Below are positions 9,462 to 16,616 of a DNA stretch of 64,000 nt, in pieces. Within the stretch, counting starts at the first letter, position 1, and every line of letters begins with the position of its first letter. The position numbers and the translations under genes are program-made. The DNA comes from Leptospira fluminis (GTDB lineage: Bacteria; Spirochaetota; Leptospiria; Leptospirales; Leptospiraceae): contig NZ_RQEV01000001.1 in NCBI RefSeq assembly GCF_004771275.1, positions 62,001 through 126,000 of the forward strand. Direction: 5' to 3'. Under the pieces are notes generated by a model. That model was given only the letters and a program-made list of their open reading frames with translations. It was not told the DNA's origin and did no database searches.

Positions 9462-11072
9462 TCATCCGTTCAATTTGGCAAAATGATCCCGATTGGATTC
9501 GTACAACTTGCAGAATACTTCGAAATTTCTCTGGTATACGGCCTTGGTGCTCGGATTCGGTTCAAAGCTCGTCCGAACCGGAATCAAATCCCGGATCTGC
9601 GAAAAATCGGAAATTTTCCCCAAACCCAATGCCGCTACTGCCGCGGCGCCGGTGGCCCCGGCATTCTGCGGGTGCTCCGTGGTTTCGATCTTTCTACCCG
9701 TAACGTCCGAGAGGATCTGACAAACGATGGGAGAACGGGCCACACCGCCCACAAAGCGCAGGGTTTTCGAGGCGGGGATTTTCTTTTCGGACAATTCCAG
9801 GATCCATCTTTTGTGAAACGCGATCCCTTCTATTACCGATCGAATCATCATCCTTTTGCCGGTATTCAGTCCGATATTGAAAAAGATTCCCTTTGCCAAA
9901 GGATCCTCGAAAGGACAGCGATTCCCGTGAAGCCAAGGAGTGAAAATGACCCCTTCGCTTCCCGCAGGAGTATCCCGAATGGATTCGAAGAGCAACTCGA
10001 ACAGACTTTCGTAGATCGCTTCCGTACCTTCCGTGACCTTCTTCTTTTCCAGATAAACCCCGATCTCATCCAGGGCCAGGTGATCCTTGACCCATTGCAG
10101 ACATTTTCCCGACGTTTCCTGCTCTCCGAAATAATTATAATAACCCGGACGCGCTCCTACGATGGAAGCGATTCGTGCGGAAATATCCACTTTTCTCTTT
10201 TTAGTCACCGTGGAAACCCAGCCGGAAGTCCCGGAGTAAATGTGAGTGTCCCCTTCCTCCACCGCGCCTGCACCGATTCCGATCAGAGAGGCGTCTCCTC
10301 CTCCTCCGAAAACTGGAATTCCTTCCGTTAGCCCTAGGTCCCCCGCGGCTAAGGCCGTCAGCCCTCCTACTTTCATTGTGGAAGGCACGACCTCCGGCAA
10401 ATGGTCCGGATTTACTCCGAACATTTTGCAAAGGCCTTTGTGCCAATGTCCTTTGCCGGGTCTGGAATCGAATAAAAACGTAGCAAAAGCGGAGTCGGGC
10501 GTCATGATCGCTCTCCCCGAACTTCTCGCGATGAGATATTCCTTCACGTCCAGCCACTTATATACGTTTCGAAATACTTGCGGCTCCTTCGCTTCCACCC
10601 ATTTGTATTTCCAGAGAGGATCTTTGACGCTCGCGGCGACGGCACCCGCCACCTGCAAGGATCGAAGCAGCTTGAATGCGTTTAACCCTTCGATTTTAAA
10701 ACCGTTTTCGATTCCTTTCCGCATCTCCTCCTTGGCCCTACGATCCATATAACTCATCGCAGGTCGGACCGGATTCAGTTGCTTATCGACGAGAATTAAA
10801 CCCTGCATCTGCGAGCAAAACGAAACACCGTCGATCTTTCCTTTTTCCCATTTCAAATCGGCAAGCAACCTTCGGGTCGTGTCGCACATCGCTCTCCACC
10901 AATCGGACACGTCCTGCTCGACGCCTCCGTCTTCCAGAATCGTTAAATCGTATTCCGCTCCGACGGAATGCAATAGTCTCAATTTTTCGGAGACCTCGAA
11001 CAGACAGGTTTTAATTCCGGTTGTACCTACGTCGTACGTCAGAATATGAAGAGTGGAAGAATCTTTTACCAT
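9462..11072 (-). CDS. FGGY-family carbohydrate kinase (xylulokinase-like)
   Basis: A 536-residue kinase of the FGGY family, which phosphorylate ketoses, polyols or glycerol with ATP. The N-terminal phosphate loop is TYDVGTTGIKTCLFE. GGGGDASLIGIGAG carries the catalytic Asp, YSGTSGWVS the second phosphate motif, and FVGGVARSPIVCQILSDVTGR the adenosine motif. The family name is firm but the sugar is not. An inverted repeat matching the core of the TetR operator at 13510-13553 lies 40 bp upstream of its ATG (11112-11127). This ties it to the aminotransferase/aldolase operon and suggests that it primes the substrate of that pathway. Confidence 0.88.
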   Translation of the reverse strand: MVKDSSTLHILTYDVGTTGIKTCLFEVSEKLRLLHSVGAEYDLTILEDGGVEQDVSDWWRAMCDTTRRLLADLKWEKGKIDGVSFCSQMQGLILVDKQLNPVRPAMSYMDRRAKEEMRKGIENGFKIEGLNAFKLLRSLQVAGAVAASVKDPLWKYKWVEAKEPQVFRNVYKWLDVKEYLIARSSGRAIMTPDSAFATFLFDSRPGKGHWHKGLCKMFGVNPDHLPEVVPSTMKVGGLTALAAGDLGLTEGIPVFGGGGDASLIGIGAGAVEEGDTHIYSGTSGWVSTVTKKRKVDISARIASIVGARPGYYNYFGEQETSGKCLQWVKDHLALDEIGVYLEKKKVTEGTEAIYESLFELLFESIRDTPAGSEGVIFTPWLHGNRCPFEDPLAKGIFFNIGLNTGKRMMIRSVIEGIAFHKRWILELSEKKIPASKTLRFVGGVARSPIVCQILSDVTGRKIETTEHPQNAGATGAAAVAALGLGKISDFSQIRDLIPVRTSFEPNPSTKAVYQRNFEVFCKLYESNRDHFAKLNG

Positions 11073-11473
11073 TCGTTTGTTTTCCCCGGCCCAAAGCCCA
11101 CTCGACTACAAGTGAGCAATGACTCACATGCAAAAGAACGAGGGGCAAAGAGCAATCATTTTTCTTTTATCCGGATTTCTCCGACAGAAAAGAACCGAAA
11201 GGATTTCGTAGAAAGAACTCTTTTTAAACGGAAAAGAAAATTACACTTCACTTATATATCTCTTACATCCCGCAAAGAAGAAGCTTTCATCATACACGGA
11301 ACGGTTTTGCGAATTCGGACTAAGAATCGTAAATTGCTTGGAAGAGGAAAGAAAACTAAGATCCTTGTCTAAGAAAGATCGAAGATCCGATTTGCATCGC
11401 TTTTCCCGAAAAAGGATGAACGTAAAACTCGAAAGCGACGGCGAAACGATGGATACTTTTAACGGGGAAGTCA
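11073..11473. other. 401-bp divergent intergenic region, FGGY kinase / MFS transporter
   Basis: Apart from the operator-like repeat at 11112-11127 I see no gene or strong structure. Open frames on both strands (11046-11372 plus, 11241-11474 minus) overlap each other, are rich in Lys/Phe/Ser and have no recognisable family. Confidence 0.5.
11112..11127. promoter_or_regulatory. Candidate TetR operator upstream of FGGY kinase
   Basis: GTGAGCAATGACTCAC has 5-bp arms (GTGAG/CTCAC). Its reverse complement, GTGAGTCATTGCTCAC, differs by one base from GTGAGTGATTGCTCAC in the centre of the large palindrome at 13510-13553. It lies 40 bp upstream of the kinase start codon, where a repressor could block transcription. 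Confidence 0.6.
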
Positions 11474-12727
11474 ATGGAAGACAATCGCATTAAGTCATAC
11501 GGATATCGATGGGTGATTCTAGCTCTCTATTCCTTAATCACAGCGATCATCCAAATCCAATGGTTGACTTTTGCTCCGATCGCAAGAGAGGCGAAACAGT
11601 TTTACGGCGTCGGTTCCTTCGAGATAGATCTCCTCTCCATGATCTTCCTAGGTGTCTTCATCGTGATGGCCATACCCGCGTCGTACGTCATCGACACGTA
11701 CGGAACCAGGGTCGGAGTCGGAATCGGTGCGTTCCTGGCTGGCAGCCTAGGATTCCTAAAAGGATTGTTGGCCTCCGATTATTCCTTCGTAATCTTCTGC
11801 CAAATCGGCTTAGCGATCGCGCAGCCTTTCATCATCAATGCGGTGACCAAAGTCAGCGTCCTCTGGTTTCCTCTCAAGGAAAGGGCCACTGCGGTAGCAA
11901 TCGGAACCTTGGCGCAATTTTTGGGGATCATTGCGGTCATGATCGGAACCCCACTGCTGATCGGCGGAGAGGAACCGGATCCATCAAAAATTCCGCAAAC
12001 CGTCATGACCTACGGGATCCTCTCGCTGGCCGGAGCCGCGCTTTTTCTCCTATTCTTTCGGGAAAAACCTCCCTCATCTCCTAGCGTAAACGGAGAAGAT
12101 TCCAAAATCCAGGTATTCCAGGGACTCAAACATATCCTGAGCCGGAGAGAAATGCAAAAAGCGTTACTGTTATTTTTTATCGGTTTAGGAATTTTTAATG
12201 CTTTGAGCACCTGTATCGATCAGATCTGCGAAAAGAAAGGACTCACCATGGAACAAACCGGGATCGTCGGAGGAATACTCCTCATCTCCGGAATCGCGGG
12301 AGGCGTAGTGTTTCCTCCCGTATCGGATGCAATCGGAAAACGACGCCCCTTCTTGGTCTTGGCCATGCTAGGTTTTCTTCCGGGAATCCTTTTACTTGCG
12401 TTCGCAAAAGACTATTCCCTTTTGTTGGCGGGATCTTTTTTGATAGGATTCTTTCTGCTCGGAGCGGGAGCTCCCATCGGATTCCAATACTGTGCCGAAA
12501 TCACTTCCCCCGCGCCGGAATCCTCTTCTCAGGGAATTCTGCTACTGATCGGACAAATCTCCGGAATCGCATTCATCGTGGGAATCAATACGTTGGGCAG
12601 CGAAGAGTTCATGAGGGTCTTCATCGTCCTATCGGTTTTAAACGCGATTTTATCCTTCTTCCTAAAGGAATCTCCGATGATGGAATCGAATGCGGTAAAA
12701 AACACGGCGGCCGCCCTCCACAAATAA
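11474..12727 (+). CDS. MFS transporter
   Basis: A 417-residue polytopic inner-membrane protein with about 12 hydrophobic segments and a Lys/Arg-rich cytoplasmic loop near residue 215-230, the usual two-lobe MFS layout. Conserved-type motifs include VIDTYGTRVGVGIGAFLAGS after helix 2 and VSDAIGKRRPFLVLAMLG between helices 8 and 9. It resembles the FLVCR/FLIPPER-like branch, but the substrate is unknown. Its position between the FGGY kinase and the TetR gene suggests uptake of the compound that the cluster degrades. No matching operator was found directly in front of it. Confidence 0.85.
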   Translation: MEDNRIKSYGYRWVILALYSLITAIIQIQWLTFAPIAREAKQFYGVGSFEIDLLSMIFLGVFIVMAIPASYVIDTYGTRVGVGIGAFLAGSLGFLKGLLASDYSFVIFCQIGLAIAQPFIINAVTKVSVLWFPLKERATAVAIGTLAQFLGIIAVMIGTPLLIGGEEPDPSKIPQTVMTYGILSLAGAALFLLFFREKPPSSPSVNGEDSKIQVFQGLKHILSRREMQKALLLFFIGLGIFNALSTCIDQICEKKGLTMEQTGIVGGILLISGIAGGVVFPPVSDAIGKRRPFLVLAMLGFLPGILLLAFAKDYSLLLAGSFLIGFFLLGAGAPIGFQYCAEITSPAPESSSQGILLLIGQISGIAFIVGINTLGSEEFMRVFIVLSVLNAILSFFLKESPMMESNAVKNTAAALHK

Positions 12728-12769
12728 TCGGCGGAAGGAACGACGGGAACGACCGTTTCACCGGGAACG

Positions 12770-13420
12770 TCAGTCCTTGGCCAAGGCCCTACGGATGAAT
12801 TTCATCAGCCCCTGGACGATCTTCTCGTCGTTCCCGATCATCGCGTCTCCAAGATAAATCCTCATTCTTTCTTTATAATATTCCGTTGCGTAGGAGAACT
12901 GGAGAGTCATAAACAGATTATCCAGGCAGAATGCGAAAATCCTTTCGTCGACCTCCTTGCTCACGACTCCTTGCTTTTTCGCGTTTTTCAGCAAGGACGT
13001 ATAGACCTTTGCGGAGATTGTTTCCAGCTCCGAGGATAATTTCCGTATCAGATCGGAATTCCCCTCCGAAGTCATTTCGTTGTACAATCTGATAATATCC
13101 TGATTTTCGCGGGAGTGTGTTTGGATGATCCGGAGAATGCTTTCTATTTTGCCGAACAGATCGTTTTGTTCGGTCAAAACTGTCTCCAAGGTCTTTTCCA
13201 ACTGATTGATACCGTGTCCGACCGCGGTGAGAAAGAAATCCTCCTTGGTATCGAAATACTTGAACAGGGAGCCTACGCTGATTCCGGCTTTTTGAGCGAT
13301 CACATTCGTGTTCGCGTTGTTAAAGCCTCGGTTTGCGAATTCCGTGATCGCTACGGACAAAATCCGATTTCTCTTTTCTTCTGGAATCCGTTCGAACGTC
13401 TCGCTATAATATTTGGGCAT
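12770..13420 (-). CDS. TetR/AcrR family repressor of the sugar/aminotransferase cluster
   Basis: A 216-residue TetR-family protein. The HTH is ILSVAITEFANRGFNNANTNVIAQKAG followed by GSLFKYFDTKEDFF. The frame is open to 13537, but that longer version would start inside the 44-bp palindrome and adds an atypical N-terminus. ATG 13420 (MPKYYSETFERIPEEKRNRI) is chosen, leaving the palindrome about 90 bp upstream. Divergent arrangement with the aminotransferase operon, sharing one large inverted repeat, is the usual layout of an autoregulated local repressor. Confidence 0.85.
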   Translation of the reverse strand: MPKYYSETFERIPEEKRNRILSVAITEFANRGFNNANTNVIAQKAGISVGSLFKYFDTKEDFFLTAVGHGINQLEKTLETVLTEQNDLFGKIESILRIIQTHSRENQDIIRLYNEMTSEGNSDLIRKLSSELETISAKVYTSLLKNAKKQGVVSKEVDERIFAFCLDNLFMTLQFSYATEYYKERMRIYLGDAMIGNDEKIVQGLMKFIRRALAKD

Positions 13421-13509
13421 AGATGCGGCCAATTTAGGAAACTCCCCCACTGTGCAAAAGCGGAACTCAATAAAAATTCCGATTTCCGGATTTTTAAAGA
13501 AGATTGTTT

Positions 13510-13553
13510 TTCTACTTGACAGTGAGTGATTGCTCACTCACTGTCAAGTAGAA
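13510..13553. promoter_or_regulatory. 44-bp inverted repeat, candidate TetR operator in divergent promoter
   Basis: Two perfectly complementary 20-bp arms (13510-13529 and 13534-13553) flank a TTGC centre. Each arm contains TTGACA, one on each strand (13516-13521 plus, 13542-13547 minus), so the repeat may carry both divergent -35 boxes. No clear -10 lies at standard spacing from either. The centre GTGAGTGATTGCTCAC reappears with one change at 11112-11127. TetR binding here is inference from position, symmetry and recurrence. Confidence 0.75.
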
Positions 13554-13575
13554 TTCTCGATCCATGGAGAGGAAA

Positions 13576-15051
13576 ATGGCCACCGGTTATGCGATCACCA
13601 AATATCCCGATACGCAGGAAGTGTATCGACAATTAAGGAAACTGATCGGGCTACCGATACGTTCGATTCGCAAGGACCATTTGCAGGATTATTTAGACAA
13701 TTATTATGAAAAGAAATGCGTAAAGTCCAAGGCGATGATTCAGGAAGCGTCCGAATTCATTCCTGGAGGAGTACAACACAACCTCGCCTTTAATTTTCCC
13801 TTCCCTCTCGTATTCACGAAAGCGGAAGGAGCTTATTTGCACGATCTGGACGGAAACAAATACATAGATTTCCTACAAGGCGGTGGTCCTACGGTTCTAG
13901 GAAGTAATCCGAAAAAGGTCCGTGAAAAAGTGGTGCAATTGTTAAAAGACACCGGACCGGTCACCGGTCTATTTCACGAATACGAACTCAGGCTCGCGGA
14001 AAAAATCGTGGAGCACATGCCTTCCGTTCAGATGTTCCGCATGTTAGGTTCGGGTACCGAAGCATGCATGGCGGCGATCCGGGTGGCGCGTCTAGCGACG
14101 AAGAAGAAAAACGTAGTCAAGATGGGAGGAGCGTACCATGGTTGGAGCGACCAACTCGCATACGGAATCCGCATCCCCGGGACGCGGCATTTCGAAGCCC
14201 ATGGAATTCCGAAACACGTCTTCAAATATACTCAGGAGTTTTATCCCAACGATCTGAATTCCTTGGAAAGCGTTCTCAAAAGGAACCGCTGGAGAGGAGG
14301 CACTGCCGCCGTTCTTATCGAACCTGTGGGCCCCGAAAGCGGGACCCGACCTCTCGACATGGATTTTAACAAGGGAGTCCGGGAACTTTGCGACAAATAC
14401 GGAGCGCTTCTCGTATTCGACGAGGTGGTGACCGCATTTAGGATAGGAATGAGCGGCGCCCAGGGATACTTCGGAATCAGTCCCGACCTGACCGTATTCG
14501 GAAAAGTCGTCGCCGGAGGATATCCGTCCGCGGGAGGACTAGGTGGAAAACGGGAATATATGAAATACCTATCTGCAGGAATCCAAACAGGTATGAAGAA
14601 AGCCTTGATCGGCGGCACCATGGCCGCGAATCCTCTCAGTTCCGCCGCAGGATATTATACGCTTGTGGAGATCGAAAAGCAAAAAGCCTGCGAAAAAGCG
14701 GGGAAAGCCGGAGATAGAATCACGGCAGGTCTGAAAAAATTGATTCAAAAATACGACCTCCCCTTTGTGGCTTTTAACCAGGGATCCATCTGTCATTTGG
14801 AAACGGTAGGCACCATGCTTCTGGAAATCGACATTAAGAAATTCTGGAAAATCAAACGTACGATCCACGAAGCACATCTACGGAAAAAAGCCATGGAAGA
14901 AATGGGAGCCGCTTATATGGCCGAAGGCTTGGTGACTCTTGCGGGAAGCAGATTATACACCAGCGCATCCGATACTGATGCGGTGATAGACGACGCTTTA
15001 AAAAGATTCGATCGCGTATTCCAAAAAGTGGAAGGTGTTTCCGCGATATAG
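13576..15051 (+). CDS. Class III PLP-dependent aminotransferase (glutamate-1-semialdehyde aminomutase-like)
   Basis: A 491-residue fold-type I PLP enzyme. LGSGTEACMAAIRVAR binds the cofactor phosphate, AYHGWSD stacks on the ring, VLIEPVGPESG and LLVFDEVVTAFRIG hold the PLP-contacting acidic residues (Asp282), and VFGKVVAGGYP carries the Schiff-base Lys310. The family spans GSA aminomutases and omega-transaminases. GSA aminomutase itself is unlikely because the neighbours are sugar-kinase and aldolase genes. ATG 13576 is chosen over ATG 13564 because GGAGAGG overlaps the latter and is well placed for the former. First gene of an operon with the two aldolase-family genes. Confidence 0.88.
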   Translation: MATGYAITKYPDTQEVYRQLRKLIGLPIRSIRKDHLQDYLDNYYEKKCVKSKAMIQEASEFIPGGVQHNLAFNFPFPLVFTKAEGAYLHDLDGNKYIDFLQGGGPTVLGSNPKKVREKVVQLLKDTGPVTGLFHEYELRLAEKIVEHMPSVQMFRMLGSGTEACMAAIRVARLATKKKNVVKMGGAYHGWSDQLAYGIRIPGTRHFEAHGIPKHVFKYTQEFYPNDLNSLESVLKRNRWRGGTAAVLIEPVGPESGTRPLDMDFNKGVRELCDKYGALLVFDEVVTAFRIGMSGAQGYFGISPDLTVFGKVVAGGYPSAGGLGGKREYMKYLSAGIQTGMKKALIGGTMAANPLSSAAGYYTLVEIEKQKACEKAGKAGDRITAGLKKLIQKYDLPFVAFNQGSICHLETVGTMLLEIDIKKFWKIKRTIHEAHLRKKAMEEMGAAYMAEGLVTLAGSRLYTSASDTDAVIDDALKRFDRVFQKVEGVSAI

Positions 15052-15076
15052 GGAATCGGATCGTTTGGAGGGAAAT

Positions 15077-15733
15077 ATGGATATCGATAAGGCTAAATTG
15101 CTGGTCCGGGACGCGGGAATACGATTGTTAAAGGCGGGATTGATCGCGAGAAGCTGGGGAAATATCAGCCAGCGCATCGACGAGGATTATTTCATAATCA
15201 CCCCTACGGGAAGAACGTATGAAGACTTGAGGCCGGACGAAATGGTACAAGTGAATCGGCACGACCTAACTCATATCGGAAGGATCAAACCTTCTTATGA
15301 AAAGGGACTCCATGCGGCGGCATACGAACTCAGGTCCGATATCGGCGCAGTGATTCATACCCACCAATTGCAGGCTTCCGTCGTAGCCGCTGCCAGAAGA
15401 GAGGTCCCGGTTCTGGATCCGGAGATGAAAAAAATCATAGGCGGTCCCGTACTTTGCACCTCTTATTCCTTACCGGGAACAAAGAAGCTCATCAAAATGG
15501 CGATCCAAGCTTTGGACCGATCCGGAAGCAAAGCGGTTTTACTCGCAAACCACGGGACGTTATGTATCGGAAAGGATATGGCGGACGCGTTCGACGTGGC
15601 CATGTCTCTGGAACGGGTTTGTAAGAAATTCGTGGATCAGGAATTCGTCAAAATATCCGGGATGAAAAGCGCGGGAACAAATGCAGTCAGGGAATGGTAC
15701 GTCCAAAATTATGGAGTCCGAACAAACGCATGA
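15077..15733 (+). CDS. Class II aldolase/adducin family protein (zinc site intact)
   Basis: A 218-residue member of the FucA/AraD class II aldolase family, which cleave or epimerise sugar phosphates with zinc. SWGNIS (residues 27-31), TPTG, KPSYE (catalytic-type Glu75), IHTHQ (zinc ligands His94 and His96) and NHG (His159) are all present, so it should be active. ATG 15077 follows GGAGGG and is preferred over an in-frame start at 15035 that overlaps the aminotransferase. It overlaps the next gene by 4 bp (ATGA), which implies translational coupling. The neighbouring kinase suggests a phosphorylated ketose-like substrate. Confidence 0.88.
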   Translation: MDIDKAKLLVRDAGIRLLKAGLIARSWGNISQRIDEDYFIITPTGRTYEDLRPDEMVQVNRHDLTHIGRIKPSYEKGLHAAAYELRSDIGAVIHTHQLQASVVAAARREVPVLDPEMKKIIGGPVLCTSYSLPGTKKLIKMAIQALDRSGSKAVLLANHGTLCIGKDMADAFDVAMSLERVCKKFVDQEFVKISGMKSAGTNAVREWYVQNYGVRTNA

Positions 15734-16383
15734 AAATTCCCCAGAGCCCGATCGAATTACAGGCATTTCTTCCCAGATTGGTTCAGGAAGGAATTTTAAA
15801 ACCGGACGGATGTGCCAGCGTCAAAATCGGACGCAGCGTCTGGATTACCCCGAAGAAGAGCGACCTGAAAGCATTAGGAAAAAAAAATAAGAACGGATTA
15901 CTGGAACTACCGTTGCAGGCGGATCAGATTTTTCCCCGGGACGTACCGGAAGAGTCCGTGGCTCACATAGCTCTCTACTTGGAACACCCCGAATGGAACG
16001 TAATCGTTCATTCTACTCAGGAAAACATAATGACTTGCTCCATGGCGGGAACGACGGTCCGACCTTTGTTGGATGATATGGCTCAGATCGTGGGTCCGAA
16101 TGCGAAGGTCGTCCAATTGGGTTCCGACCGGAAAGCCTCGGCCACATTAGTATCCGCCATTAAGAGAAGAAATGCGGTACTTCTTAAGAACGCAGGGGCG
16201 CTTTGCGCGCACGGAAGCATAGACGACGTGCACTCAGTCTGCCAAGTTTTGGAAAAAACCTGCAAAGCGTACGTCGATTCCAGGATTCTAGGCGGGGGAA
16301 AACCGGTGCCCTGGTTGGAAGCGGAAGTGATCCGTTTCGTATACCAAAGAAAATATTCCAAGCAGGCGGAAAAGAATCGATAA
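15730..16383 (+). CDS. Class II aldolase-like protein lacking two zinc ligands
   Basis: A 217-residue paralogue of the preceding aldolase, aligning almost residue for residue in the core. Where the first has HTH, this one has H94-S-T96; where the first has NHG, this one has NAG (Ala155). Two of three zinc ligands are therefore lost, although the Glu at 75 is kept. It is probably not an independent zinc aldolase. It may be a structural or regulatory partner in a hetero-oligomer, or may have a new activity. The start ATG overlaps the upstream stop (ATGA), so the two are likely made in step. It is not a broken gene: the frame is intact. Confidence 0.8.
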   Translation: MKIPQSPIELQAFLPRLVQEGILKPDGCASVKIGRSVWITPKKSDLKALGKKNKNGLLELPLQADQIFPRDVPEESVAHIALYLEHPEWNVIVHSTQENIMTCSMAGTTVRPLLDDMAQIVGPNAKVVQLGSDRKASATLVSAIKRRNAVLLKNAGALCAHGSIDDVHSVCQVLEKTCKAYVDSRILGGGKPVPWLEAEVIRFVYQRKYSKQAEKNR

Positions 16384-16402
16384 TTCTTTCGTAAACCGCT
16401 CG

Positions 16403-16430
16403 AAAAGCGGAGTTTGCAAGACCCGCTTTT
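16403..16430 (+). terminator. Candidate terminator after the aldolase operon
   Basis: AAAAGCGG (16403-16410) pairs with CCGCTTTT (16423-16430) around a 12-base loop, 20 bp after the last stop codon. The T-run is short and forms part of the stem, so it is only a moderate rho-independent terminator. Confidence 0.4.
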
Positions 16431-16512
16431 TCTCCCGAAAATATAAGACGGAGATAAGTTCCCGAGTGCGCCCACAATTATAATCTCTTTTTAAGATTCT
16501 TAGATTCTTATA

Positions 16513-16518
16513 TATAAT
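16513..16518 (+). promoter_or_regulatory. Candidate -10 element (TATAAT) for the GH5 lipoprotein gene
   Basis: TATAAT lies about 100 bp upstream of the GH5 start, in an AT-rich stretch with a direct repeat of AGATTCTT just before it. No strong -35 is seen at the matching distance. Confidence 0.35.
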
Positions 16519-16553
16519 GAAACTATTATAAAATAATCGAATCCCTTTTCTCC

Positions 16554-16575
16554 TTCGGTTTTCGCAAAAACCGAA
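16554..16575 (+). promoter_or_regulatory. Leader hairpin upstream of the GH5 lipoprotein gene
   Basis: TTCGGTTTT (16554-16562) and AAAACCGAA (16567-16575) form a perfect 9-bp stem with a CGCA tetraloop. It ends 41 bases before the start codon and would be in the 5' untranslated leader. No T-tract follows directly, so it looks more like an mRNA leader structure than a terminator. Confidence 0.4.
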
Positions 16576-16616
16576 TTTGGAATTGCTTTCAATGAAAGAA
16601 GAGTATCGTCCCTTTC

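Noticed and set aside
11046..11474. Open frames of 108 codons (plus) and 77 codons (minus) in the FGGY kinase/MFS gap
   Set aside because: They overlap each other, have low-complexity composition, no clear start signal, and one runs into the kinase gene.
13421..13537. 39-codon N-terminal extension of the TetR repressor
   Set aside because: It would start inside the operator palindrome and add residues not expected in TetR proteins.
13576..15051. Calling the aminotransferase hemL (haem synthesis)
   Set aside because: It lies in a TetR-controlled operon with aldolases and a sugar kinase and has no haem-synthesis neighbours.
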